Shown piece after piece: positions 1-13,000 of a stretch of DNA of 64,000 nt. The notes beneath the pieces were generated by a model. That model saw only the letters and a program-made list of their open reading frames with translations. It did not search any database and was not told where the DNA came from. The translations under genes and the position numbers were made by a program. Source of the stretch: Hoplostethus atlanticus (Eukaryota; Chordata; Actinopteri; Trachichthyiformes; Trachichthyidae). The DNA lies in NCBI GenBank assembly GCA_034670405.1, contig JAXDDX010000001.1:2702501-2766500 (forward strand), read 5' to 3'. Each line of letters opens with the position of its first letter. The first letter of the stretch is position 1.

Positions 1-215
1 AGTACGTTTGTGGCGTATTGACTTTCATCACAGTTCAATCTAGTGGCCTACGGGTCTCCAGTCAGCTGATCACCTGAGTGGGTTTGAACCGGTGACCTTG
101 GAATCCTAAGTTTGCCTCAGGGCCATTCTTTGGTCTACTGTTCATCACACACACACACAACACACAACACATTTAAGTTGATGGACATATATTCATTCAC
201 TGTTTGTATTGGCAG
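1..215. other. Intron (partial) of the ADAMTS9/20-type gene
   Basis: Non-coding sequence before the first exon. It contains a short CA-rich tract at about 147-170. No splice-bounded TSP1 frame was seen. Confidence 0.6.
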
Positions 216-323
216 GACTGTGAGATGGCAGCGTGTCCGTGGGCCTCTGCTCCGCACAGCACGCCTCGTCCCGACAACTCCGGTCAGCTCCTGACTCAGT
301 GGAGATATGGCTCCTGGACGACG
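216..323 (+). CDS. adamts9: ADAMTS9/20 exon: end of one TSP1 repeat and start of the next
   Basis: 36 codons, phase 0 at both ends, acceptor ggcag and donor gtgagg. It reads DCEMAACPW, the last two cysteines of a TSP1 repeat that began upstream, then a Ser/Pro-rich linker of about 18 residues. It ends with WRYGSWTT, the tryptophan motif that opens the first complete TSP1 repeat in the window. The rest of that repeat is in the exon at 1788. This is the first coding exon visible here, so the gene is truncated by the window edge and not by damage. Confidence 0.88.
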
Positions 324-822
324 GTGAGGAAACACCCAGGGTCTATAATGCACAAGCACACATTACAAACCATAGATTATATATAGTCCAAAGAAGTTAC
401 TGGTGCTGTTTATTGTACACGGCAATACACAGTCAGACTACATTTGTCATGTTGCAAAATGTAAACAAAAATCAGATAGACTCTTTCTGCCTGAGCAGCT
501 TGAAAACGTACTTGAAAACATACTTGAAAAACGATCTGCTTGTTTGGCTCTCCGATGCAATCACAACAATGGAAACTGTTTTCAGGCTTGCTTCTGCCTT
601 TCACAAATGAGGAAATATGGGATATTGATTTGACGGTTTGTGTGTGTGTTTATGTAATAGAACGGCACGCATGTGATGATGGACGTCCACAAACCTCAAA
701 ATGACATATTCGCTTTCACTGCACATCACGACGTTTTTACTTCAGATAGTACATGCTGTACAGTCCCTTACTCTCTTGCTTGGCATTGTTTCTCATACCC
801 CCTACTGTATACACACATGCAT

Positions 823-856
<34 letters not shown>

Positions 857-1036
857 GCTCCACTGTCTGGTTTGGGAGGCCCCTCTGTCTCTCTGGTACT
901 TTGCATTGTTGCCCGTTGCAAACGAGAACCAGATTTCATCTAAACACGAGTCTACGGTTTCTAAGATGGATCCTTGTCTGTCAATCTGAAAGTTTGTGTG
1001 AGCTCACATGTCAGAGAGACTACACATAGGCTCAAA

Positions 1037-1097
<61 letters not shown>

Positions 1098-4000
1098 TTG
1101 AGCAGCGGGACTGCCATCCTCTTTGTGTGAAGTCATGGTATTTAGAGTGTCATTGATATGAGTGGGATATTAACGTGTGTATTTCAGCTGGAGCCTTTTG
1201 ATTGCGTAAGGTATTCATCCCCTCAGCCATGTTTACTATGATGTCCTGTTGAGCTGGCTGGGGATCAGCTATAGAGTATCAGCAGGTGAACGTCGCACAG
1301 AGGAGTCATTCAAGGGCAACGCAGAGCATAGATGATAGGCTGAGGGAAGATAAGGAATTTCCACTGGAGGAAATTGTCTGTCTTTTGCCTCTAGTCCCTT
1401 TGATGTCCTTTGTTATAAAGTGATCATAGACTGACTGGTGTGATAAACATGAACACGCTATGTGCAGTTTACTGACATCACGTTGCATGATTTCTGGGTG
1501 TTGAAGTCCTCAACATGTACCTCCCCTTTCCATTTGAGGCCACCAACATGTGGCAGCTGTAAGAAAACAGTAAGTGACTAATGCGGTGGTCCATGATGAA
1601 TGTTCATCTGAAAAGCTGATGTTGCGCAATACATCCACATGGAGTCGGGAAGTGTAGAATGAGTCGATTTTACTATCTACTTTCTCAAGACCTGCAGGAT
1701 ACAACTGTACACCCAAACTTTATTTTTGAAGTTCTACCTGGGAGGGATGTTCATCTCGAGTGTGCATGTATGTGCGTGTCCCCTCAGTGCTCGGTGTCCT
1801 GTGGCAAGGGGAAGCAGGCGCGCTACGTCAGCTGCAGAGATGCCCAGGGAGGAGTGGCCGACGAATCGTACTGTGCCCACCTGCCCCGTCCCCCAGAGTC
1901 CTCCACCTGCTTCAGTCCCTGTGGCCAGTGGCGGGCTGGGGAGTGGTCTCCTGTGAGTAATATATCCAGCACTGTGTCCAATCACTACAGATGTTTTCCA
2001 GTAGGAAGACTCAGAGTAATCACTCAGCTCTGATTTTTCCAAGAACTTCAGTCGCCCTGAAATAAATTGGTAATTTATTGTCCCTGTGATCTTGGACAGT
2101 TCACTCTTGATTTGTGAATGTTAGCAAGCTTCTCCCCAAGCAAAAAACAAGAGAGCCAAGATGCTGTTGATGATGTCATTAAGAGACAAATATTGTGGTT
2201 GCTCCTTTGGCAAGGAATGGGAGACCCAGTGATATTATTCAGTGTGATTTACAAGGATATGGACACTTTTTCATTTGTGATGGTGTCAAATAAATTACAT
2301 TTATTCAACTGCAAAGGCTCCAACCAAACACAAGTCAAGTCTGTAAATGGGAACATAAGGTCGAACAATAAAGATGACAGGAACATGCTCATTCTGTTTC
2401 AAGGTTGAGTTATGGTGCAGTGAAGTCAGTTTTATTTGAAACTGATACACATAAAAAAATCTTCAATTGTTGAGAAATGCTCGTATGAAATTTAAATATA
2501 GCTGAATATCTTGTTCACACAACATTTCATTTTTTTCAATTTGTTGTCACACCATATATTTCATTCAAATATAAACACATGTATGCTCCTAATACACAGT
2601 TTGAATTGTTTTGTCCTTTAAACAACTAGTACCAGATATTGACTAAATGGATATGGTCCTCTGTGCATTACTGTCTCTACTGCTGGTGCTTTAACTTTGA
2701 AAAAGGAAAATATTCAAAATTATTGATTAAATTATTTTTTAAATGATGTAATCTTGTTTGAAAAAAATATCATTTGACTAAAATGTTTTGCTGTTTTTGA
2801 TAAATGATGTAACAAAAGAGTTGGTTGGTAATGGACTCAGATTCAAGGAGTCCCCCTCTACCGCCTCCTCCTATAACACCATTTAAACCTAGTATGGCGG
2901 GTTACAGATGCTTTCTTCCCTGTGCCCAGTGTTCAGTGACATGCGGCGTGGGAAGAACCACCAGACAGGTGGTGTGCAGTAACTACCACCAGCCAGTGGA
3001 CCAGTCTTTCTGTGACCCGGACGAGAAGCCCACCATGGAACAGGAGTGTATGGCCGCGCCTTGCCCCTCCGTCTCCCACCGTCAGCGGGTCAACGACCAG
3101 CCCTACGGATACCCCCAGGACCCGAGGCACCACCCTGGGCACAGCAGCTGGAATGTGCCCTCGGCGGACAACCAATGGAGGACAGGACCCTGGGGCGCAG
3201 TATGTCAAGAATATGATCTTTGAGGAAATAGTGGCATTGTAGAAGTATTTTGTCCTTTTTGGAAGAATAAGCTTAAAAGTAAGAATTAGAATCCGATCAT
3301 CAGTTTGCAAAACCTATTGACGACTTACAAAGTTGCTCTTGGAGGCTGATGGATGTCTTTGTTGGTGCAGAAAGCCTTCATCCCTGTACCGATAAAGTCA
3401 TTTCTCCATTGGCCTCCAAGAGTAGCAGAATTTGTTCTTCCTTTCAACACCTTGATTGTATTTCCTCTATAGCTGTGTAACCAAAAAACTTCTAGGTTCC
3501 TTCAGGATTAATGGCGTGTTAGGTGAAGAGGTTTGGAGAGTAAAAGGTTTTCTTTTGGCCGTGGGGACAACGTGGTTCTACTTGGAACATCTTCCCACAA
3601 GAGTGTTTCATCTCAACACACTGTTTAGTCTCACATAATGATGCTGTCTGAGAGCTTCGCTGTTGAGGCTCACTGTCTTGTCCTCCTCTATAACTGCGCT
3701 CCCTCACATATCTCGAGGTCTGACTGTGCTCACTCCCGTAGACAGTAGGGATGTGTCATTTTAATTGGAGGCAGAGTGTACCTGCTGCGTTCAAGGCTGC
3801 GTTTCAGACTGGCTGTGTTTCAGACTGTCCTTCAGTAGTTTATTTTTTCCATCTTTGGTAGCCTCATTTTGCACAGTACAGCTGGTTTTGGTCTTGGTTA
3901 AACTACAATGAACGTAGCATGAAAGGATGTGTGTGTACGTGTTTGTAGGTGTCTGCACTGGTAATATTCCTAGTTTGGAAACAACGGAAAGAATATATTT

Positions 4001-7000
4001 TAAATTATGGTAGGAAAAGATAATTTCTGTAAAAATCTGGATTGGTGTTTGTACCAGAGCTGGATCAAATAGTATTGGCTTATGTCAGAAGGATTGTGTT
4101 TCCTACACAGGACAATACAAGTGCCACAATATTTCAAAGTATTTATTTATATACGTTTCTATATTTGACAGCTGTTTGACAGTTGCATGTTTGTGTATGT
4201 ATGTGCAGTCTTCATGTAACACGCTGTCTGTGCTCTCCAGTGTTCCAGTACATGTGCGGGAGGCTTCCAGAGGCGAGTGGTGGTTTGTCAGGATGCGGAC
4301 GGCCGCAGCAACAGCTACTGTGATGAGAGGGTCAAGCCTGCCGAGTCCAAGAGCTGCGACTCAGGGCCTTGCCCTCTGTGGAACTATAGTATCTGGGGAG
4401 AGGTGAGGACATACTCTAGGTCAGGGGCATGGATTTCTCTCTGCTTTACGACTCATTCTGAAACCTCTCCTCAGTTTATATTTCCCCCTTCGCTACATTT
4501 TCCCTTTCACCTCTTTCACCCTTATCCCCTGTTATGTCTCTCTCTCTCTCTCTCTCTCCACCTCTCTCTCTCACTGGGGCACTGTAGTACAAAGAATGTT
4601 GGTCTTATAAAGTTAATGCTGATTCAATCCAGAGAAAGTCACCATTAAGGCACATTGAAAGAATTGTATTGCTTATGATTTCCCTCAGTGCACCCAGACC
4701 TGTGGAGGAGGGAGGAGGACCCGCCTGGTGGTGTGTCAGCGGCCCAGCGGCCAGAGGCTCAACGACCACAACTGCGACATCCTGGACAAACCACCAGACA
4801 TGGAGCAGTGCAACCTGCAGCCCTGCCCAGGCTCTGCCTCCTGGCACCGCAGACCGTGGAAGCTGGTACGATAGTACTTCCTTATTCCCCTTATCTTGCT
4901 GGCTGGGGGCACATCACTGTGAGTAGACGTGATGTTTGCTAAAATGACAGGGAGAGTACTTCAAGCCTGTGTGCTATGTGTGTTTTTAGCCGTAAACTGT
5001 AGGAGATTCAACTGAGCGCTAGGTATCTAGCGTCACTGTTGGCTAGCAGGCCCCAGCCCACCCAGACGGGCCCTGCAGTGGCATGGTGCTGATTAGAATC
5101 AAGAAAAACAGAATGCTGCTCCACTTAGGGAATCATTAAAAACACATGGATCCCATTTGGAGCCTAGGCTCCAAATTAAAACCTATAAATTAGAGGGACA
5201 GTGTTGTCCAACAATGCCATATATTTGTAGAGGCAATAATGAATAACTCAAGAAGATATTTATTTCATATGTGAAGCGTGAAGTAAACGTTCTTTGTTGT
5301 TATTGCTGTCTTCACCCTGTATCCGAAGTACACAAGTGTATATTTGTGTATAAGAGTTAATATTATGACCTTTATTGAACAGCAACAAATGACTGTTACT
5401 GTTTTTTGTATATGTATCTTTGTACAGTATGGTTTTATTTTCTAGTAGCTAGTTTTCATAACTGAATATTATATTTAATATTTTTACTGGTGCTCCTGGT
5501 TGGACCTCTCGTCTCTCTTCATAAGTAAACACAGTTTGTACAGAGGAAAATATTTTCAAAACAACATGTTTCATTAGTATTTTTGATATTGTGGAAGTTT
5601 TCTACTCATACATTTAAGTTGAAATGCAATTTAAAATGGCTTCATCTCTTTTGGGTTAAAATGTTTGAAACGGGTCACGTGGTCACGTGTGATGTTCCTG
5701 TAGCAAAGAAAAGCTTCCAACACTTAGTTAAAAATAAATAACTTGGTTAACACAAAGATAGAAAAAAACATTATAGGAAAGTATTAATTAATTGTTACAA
5801 TATTTTTTATTTCAGTTTGAGTATATAGTCTAGTATATATACCTACTGAAATAGGAAAATATGTGCCTTAGAAAGCTACACTGTAATTCAAACATTTTAC
5901 CGTACCTGAATTTTTTATAGTCACTTTTGTAAACAACCTAAATAAGGCACAAGTCATCATTGGTGATTTGTCACTTTCTCATTGGGTCAAAGGGCATCAA
6001 TTACGTTTTGACCTAATTTTATATGTTGGGCACTTTGGACTGAATCCTAACTTACATCTGTGAACGGAAGTCAGTGTGAGGTATGCACAGAAATTAGAAG
6101 GTAAGATTGAACCCATGGTCAAGTAGTACTAACAGAGTAGTACTAAAAGAGTAGTACTAACAGAGTACTACTAACAGAGAAGTCAACGTTAAAATGCAGT
6201 TTCCAGTGTGTTTAGATTGTGTGCTAGTTTGATCTTTTGCCTGTGATTACATTAAGGTGCTATAGAAAATTTGACATTATATCGTGTTGGGCAGTTTGTA
6301 TCGTGAAAATAGAGTTTTACTTCAGGACAATTTATAATGGATTTATTTATACTAGTAATGTTATGCAGTTTCAAAATTAACGCAGTTTATTAAACATAAC
6401 AGTCATTGCAGTCAATAGTGGTTCCATCTGAACTTAATCGTCCATAAATCTTTTTTATGAACTGAAGCACACAGATACCTCTTCCTTATGATATTGTAGC
6501 TTTGTTGCTGTTTCACTTTTTTTCCTTGGGCCAGTTTTTATATTTCTGAAGGATTTTTTTTCAAATGAAACTTATTTATTTGTTTACAATAGATTATTCA
6601 TTGTTGCAGCTTTAATGTTTTTGTTCCAGTTTAGATTGATGTAACACTTTACTTGAATTATTTGTCATTTATCCACACAAATCATCTGAACACAGCGTAC
6701 TGACCTAGGCCTTTATGCTTAAGGAGAATAAGTGTTCTTACCTGAGAATGGTTTCCCACTTCAGCCTCTACGGTCATTTGACCTGACCACTGATCCAAGA
6801 TCACTCCTGCTGCTCGTAAGGCAGTGATACACACAACAACCTTTTAGGCTTATGGGCGGCAGTCCCCAAGGAGTTGCCTGAGCATTATTGCATTGATTAC
6901 ACAGGAACGTTGTCTTGAAATTAAATACATTTTCAAACTCTGGGTCCCATTTTGTTTCCTGTTGCTAGGAATATTGCTAACCTCTTTGCCTAAAAAAATC

Positions 7001-10000
7001 CTAGTGTATCACAGCCCTTAAAAGTATCGCAAATGGGGCCTGTCATCAGGTAGTAACCCTTTTAATTCTAATTTTCAGCCTCACACAGAACTGCATCTTC
7101 ATAGCTAGCCAGCCTGTCAGTGCAGTACATAGCCTTGAGACCCATTTTAGCCTAACAATGTTTTAAAGGGGCTGCCCTCAATGCGTTCATCTGTTATAGT
7201 CTCAAGGTCAATTCAGAGTTTTAGTGTGTTCTGTGACTGCCTTGTAACGTTTCCAAATGCATTTACAGCGGTTACTTCAATAGCTCAGTGCAAGGTGCAC
7301 TGTACTTTTGCCATATATGTGTATGTCTTGGACTCTGCTTTGAGACTATGCTATGAGACAGGCAAATATTTTCCAATGGTTGTGCAGCTTTGCAGATTCA
7401 AATAGTTCCAAACAATTTGTGACCAGTTTTAGAATATGACTCTGCACCGTGTAAGGACTGAGACTCTGAATTAGTTATGGTGACATGAAGATATTGTGAC
7501 ACATAGTTCAGGTGAAGTGTTGCAATTGGTTCTGTATTTATGTTGGTAACCTCCCCGGTGAGGATGTCTGCAGTCTCGCTCTTCTGTTCCTTCGTTTCTC
7601 TCGCTCTCGTCTGTCATTTCCCTCCCAAGACTCCCACTCCAACCAAGACTCCTCAGCCATGGCAGTTTCTCTTGCAGCTCTTCATTTTTTAACCCCATGG
7701 TGCACAGTTGCCAAACTCCAGGGGGGCAACTCTGTTTTTTTTGCATTTTTGGTTCATTGTTGTTCTTTTTGCTATTTATTTCATTCACATGCAAAAATAC
7801 ATAAACATGTTGAATTAGCTTTTCCCACTGTAAAGATTATTAAAGAAACATAAATGTGAAATATGTGTTGTTTCTCAGTGCAATATTCTACTGGCAAACT
7901 TAGCAAGATTTAGCAAGATTTTCTCAGGCAAAAGGTCATGCCTTGAACAATATTAGTTATTGCGTTGTACACTCAAAATAAAATACAATTTATGTTCAAG
8001 TTTATGAAGACATAAAAATTCCTTTCACCAAGAAATATGATTACAAGATGGGAAAACAAAATAAGACGCAGTACATCACAAAATGGTAGCAGTCTACTAC
8101 TTTATTGCTTTAACATGAAACCTTTTACATGGTACTTTTTTAGTTCACACATCTAAATACTGTAGTTATTCTAGGTTTGAATGTGCAGAGCTCACCAGAA
8201 CACTAATGTACTGATGAGCCATGTGCACGCAATACAGCACTGTATGTTCATGCACTCATCTACTGTAGCATAAAGAGCTTATAGAAGACTTGACTTGTAG
8301 GTCATTTTGTGGTTTTTGGTATTTCACCCACAATTGACTTCACTCCCTTGAGTATGCTGTAATCATCACTGTATAAGGCTATCTTTGGTAGCATACAATC
8401 TTTTTTCTATCTTACCTCAGGACTTTGCATGCAGCTAGAGTAGTGTAAAACAGACTGCAGGCCATTTACATTATGGGTTTTAGCATTTTATTTTGTAATC
8501 TCCCGAGAGAAAACATACAAGTCCAAATCAAACTTTGGCACTGGGTGGCACATCTGTTTACAATTGTATTAATAGAGCTCTCCATAATGCCTTTGGCAGG
8601 AAACCGACAGAGTATTACTTTTACTAGAACAATAATTGGTATCAATCAATGTTGGCAAAGGTTGTTTAGTTGATGAGGTCTAAAATCAAGGCCTGAAAGC
8701 AGAAATACTGCTGATTGATTTATTTATTATACCTTCTAAGGAGGAGTTAAGTGTAAACATTAAAAAGTACCTGGGCAAAAAGTAATATCACCAAACAATA
8801 TAAATGAAAATATCTGTATGCATTACCACAGGCCTCAGTTAACAAGGCAGCTCAGAAGAGAGCAAATCACTGAGTTTGATGGGGGGGAATCTTTCATTTA
8901 CACAAGTACACTGTAGAATTCAACTAATACAGCGTCTTTGTAATTTAATCTGAGAGTTTTGAGTTGATTAAACTTAAACCTGGCGCCATCTTCTGTGATA
9001 AAATGGTCTGGAGTTGTGTGACATTTATCATAAATAGGAACTAAAAAGAGGCCTTGATTTCATTCTCTGAAATGTTATGAAAGAGGACTCTGCATCAAGC
9101 CCTGTCCGAGTGAAACAGCAGGTTTATTGGAAATAGCTTTGGCCGTAGAGTATATCTTACCTTGTGTAGTGGCCTCTGTTGTTGGCAGCAGTCCCAAATA
9201 ATGTTTCTAATGTTTCTAAGCTACAGAGAAATACTTGCATGTGTGTACCAGTGATTATTAATATCAGTCAAATCAGTTTGCAGCAGTAACTCATCAATGA
9301 AATCATATCGTATTTTCGTCACAAAATATATATTTTTTAATTCTTGATATGAAATTAATTAAAATAATTAAATATAATTCTCATCTCATAAAATATCTCA
9401 TACATGCTTTGTATTCTGTTAAAATATTCTTTCTGTTGTAGTTGTAGTTCTGGCCCCTCTTAGGAAATTAGTCAACAAATTGGTTCTCACACAATCAAAT
9501 CATTTCTTTATTGTTTTTTTTCTTAAGTACTTTGCTGGAAGAAAAATGTAAGCGCATCTTAACATTACTTTATTTGAGATATACTACCATCCCAACAATA
9601 TTCACAAATATGCATTGCTCTTTGATAAACATCATTTTTTATGTTTGTGTCCATTTTCAGAGGGACAATAATGTGCAACAAACAATTTTACAGATTTGCC
9701 AATTAAATCGACAATCCAGTTCGTTGACAAAATCCTAAGAGGTCTCTGAGAATCTCTTCAGTAGGGGACAGCCCCGTTTTCTTCCTGGACCTTTGTAGTT
9801 TCAGGCGATGTCTTCAAATTGCAGTGAGAGCTTCTGAAACTCTTTCTGATGGAATGATGATTGATAGTCAAAGCAATACTCTTTGCATTCCTCAGAAAAA
9901 TTTTCTTAGTTTGAACAGTTTTTGAGAATAAAGAGAAAAAATAACCAGACACAAAACAAATATTTCATATTTATTGCACAACCATTGGGTATGGAGCAGC

Positions 10001-13000
10001 ACAGTTTCACATAAAGGTAAATATCATTAACTAATGGTGATTACCTTTAAAGCAATGGTCATGTCAGATGTGTGCGAAGAGCAACAATAAGGCTGTGTGT
10101 GATGAATTGGCAACCACACCACCATTTTAGTAATTTATGCCTGTTTGTTGCTAACAAAAACATACCATTTCCTGCCAAGAGCGGGTTTCCCATGGAGGGG
10201 GATCGTAGCTGAAGTGGCTCTGAACTAAACATGCTGGTTCAAATGAAATCCACATGCACGACATTGACATGCTTGATTTTGGCCTGAGGCCACTGGGCAG
10301 GAACATTCTCCAAACCTGTCACCCTGGGGTCAGTTGGTCGTGACATCACTAGGCTTGTGTTTCCAGATCTTGCCCATATGCCAGTCTAGTGCGAGCAACT
10401 GGAGCTGTGGCTGGAAGGTTCCCCCTCGTCTTCACAAGCATGGCTCTTGTCATGGTTAAAATTGAAATCTGAGTTGGGTGCTAATGTTACATTTGGGCTT
10501 TTAAGAGTTTTTTGTAGCCAAAACGAGCAAAATTATGCTATTGCTAATTTGTTGGTTAAGAATGAAGAGCTATGGCTTGGAGAATTTGGCCGACCAGGAG
10601 ACTGAAGTCTTTAGAAGCACAAAGCCAGATGCTGTGAGATGTTATCTGAAGATTCAAACTATTTGGACCAAAGCATAGCTTTCACAGCAGGAATGGAAGT
10701 CTATATCAGGTCAAGCAGATGGATAACATGTTGGCTAACAGAAAATATAAAATATTGCAATAAATATTATTTATTTTTCCCCTCATTGCAGTTCTGATCT
10801 GTTTCAAATCATTTTGTTTTAGCCCTGGATTTCACTGTAATATTGGCAGGATTTTTTTGAATCTTTGCCAGCACTTGCAATTTATTGTAATTTAGAGAGC
10901 AGTTAAAAGAAGATACCACACCTCATTAGGAAGAAATAACAAACATGTATTGCATACCATGAATGATGTTTTTTTCTCGTGCATGCACTGTTTCACTGAT
11001 AGATGTGATATTTATTTTGTACATGTGGTGGATAAAAAGTGAACGTCAGCAGCCACGTGTCTTTCATGCAAACCAATGACCCTCCTGTTTTTATGGACAT
11101 CTGCTATTGAGCATAGTTGACGTCAAACGCTGGAGTATGAAATAAAGTCTGTTGTACTGCGGCTTGTTGCAGTGCACATTTGAGTCTGATTTAGAGTTGA
11201 CTCCAAACCACACTCAGTTTGGGCAGGGCATTGGTAAAAATGAAGAGACGAGACCGTCTAGCAAGGGTAGATGTTGTTTGTGGGCAATCCAGCTGGGGGC
11301 AGAAGCAATGACATGAAATGAGAGGAGACAGGGTGTGAAAATCTGGAAGCATTTAGGCTGGGCTATCCCTGGCTGGTCGAGTGATAGGCAACCTGGCCTT
11401 ACTTTGGCATAGCAAGACAGCGCCTGCTTTTCCTCAACTGGCTTGTGAAGTATTTTGGAGTATTCTTGAGCCTCTAGGAGTCACTGCTAAGACACCACTT
11501 AGATGTATACAGTCACATGAGGCTGCCAATGCAGACGTGTTGGGGCCTGGTCATGTTTGGGCCTGCCGATGCTATCAAGTTGATGGAATGAGCTGGAGTT
11601 CATGAAACGCTTTTGGCCCTCTTGCAGCTATGGGAATGACAATGATAGATTGGGTGTCCTAGAAAATTGCTCTAACCCACTTTAAGTAAAAGGGAGTCAG
11701 TCATTTTTCATTTCATCATTTAATTTCGTCTTATGAAAGGCATACGAGACTACTCTTTCTGCTGGACTTTCTGCTGGACACTAGTCGACTATTCTAGTGT
11801 GAGTGTTGTACGTTCCACGTGAGTTAGCTACCTGTCAGGTCTGTTTGTACTTGTTTATTGTTCTACATTAGCAGAGCCACTGGTCCACAGATGGAGAGGG
11901 AATTTCAGTATGTCAGTCAGTGTCTGATGCAATTTCATGGAAGTTATATATATATTCAGCCCCTTCTCCACTTGTTATTAAAAGACACTTAAAGGAAAAA
12001 TCCATGCTCAAATACTCTCACACTGTTAGATGTCACCAGTCTGTGCTGTCCGATGCATTACAGGAGTTATTTTGTGATGAAGTGTTGTAATTCACTCTTT
12101 ACATTACCAACAACAGATCCACAAAGATCTATTAAGGCTCCTGCTGGTCCTTTGTTTTTGAGCAGCTGACACCAAAACCTGACATATATCATCAATGTTT
12201 TAGATTCTGCTATCAAAATCCAAGTAGATTATCTTGACGTAACGTTTAGCCAGTTATCGGTTATCTGCAGGAATGAGAAAAATACAACACCAAACAACAA
12301 AATGAGCACAGGAATGCAAGGTACACTGCCAATAGCTGGGTTTTATTATTTATTATTATTATTTATTTATTTTATTTTTTCCTTTAAATCATTGAACATT
12401 CACTGATGAAGGCTTCCTGCCTTTGTCAAGATTTAGTACCACCCATGGACTTGGCTGAGACCAGGTACATTAGCAGCTTGGGGGAGTCATGGGGAGGGGG
12501 GGAGGGATTCAAAAGGGGATAGCAGTTTTGGTAAACAGTGATTTGCACTCAAACACAAAAAAGCAACATCACCCCCATAACACTGCCATAAAAAAGGATT
12601 GGTGTAAACAGAGTGTTCTGCTTGGAGGTATGTGGTAATGAGACACACAGAGCAGGTGTAGGTCCAATTGCCTCCATTAAAAAAACCTGTAATAACTATG
12701 GGATTCTCTCTCTTTTGCATCACTTCCTCAGCAGTAACTATGATAGATTAGAAAGGCAGCTGGGTAACATTTAACAGGAAGAGGGAGTTGGACTTGGATG
12801 TCCTCTATCAAAGGGTCACTGCTTTATAACTTCATGCCTGATCTGTTGTTTTTATTCTTCAAGTTCTGTCATGTTTTTTCTTCATTTTTTTTTGCCATCT
12901 CTGCTAAACTGCAGCAGAGTAACTGGGCAGCGCTGGAAGTTTCAATATAACACGGTAATGGAAAAAGCTCTCAGTGGAATGTTTGGACAGACGGAAAAAC

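Larger units (their letters stand above)
324..1787. other. Intron with two microsatellites
   Basis: 1464-bp intron of the ADAMTS9/20-type gene. It holds a CA tract (824-855) and a joined CT-CA tract (1039-1097). Nothing else was recognised. Confidence 0.75.
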
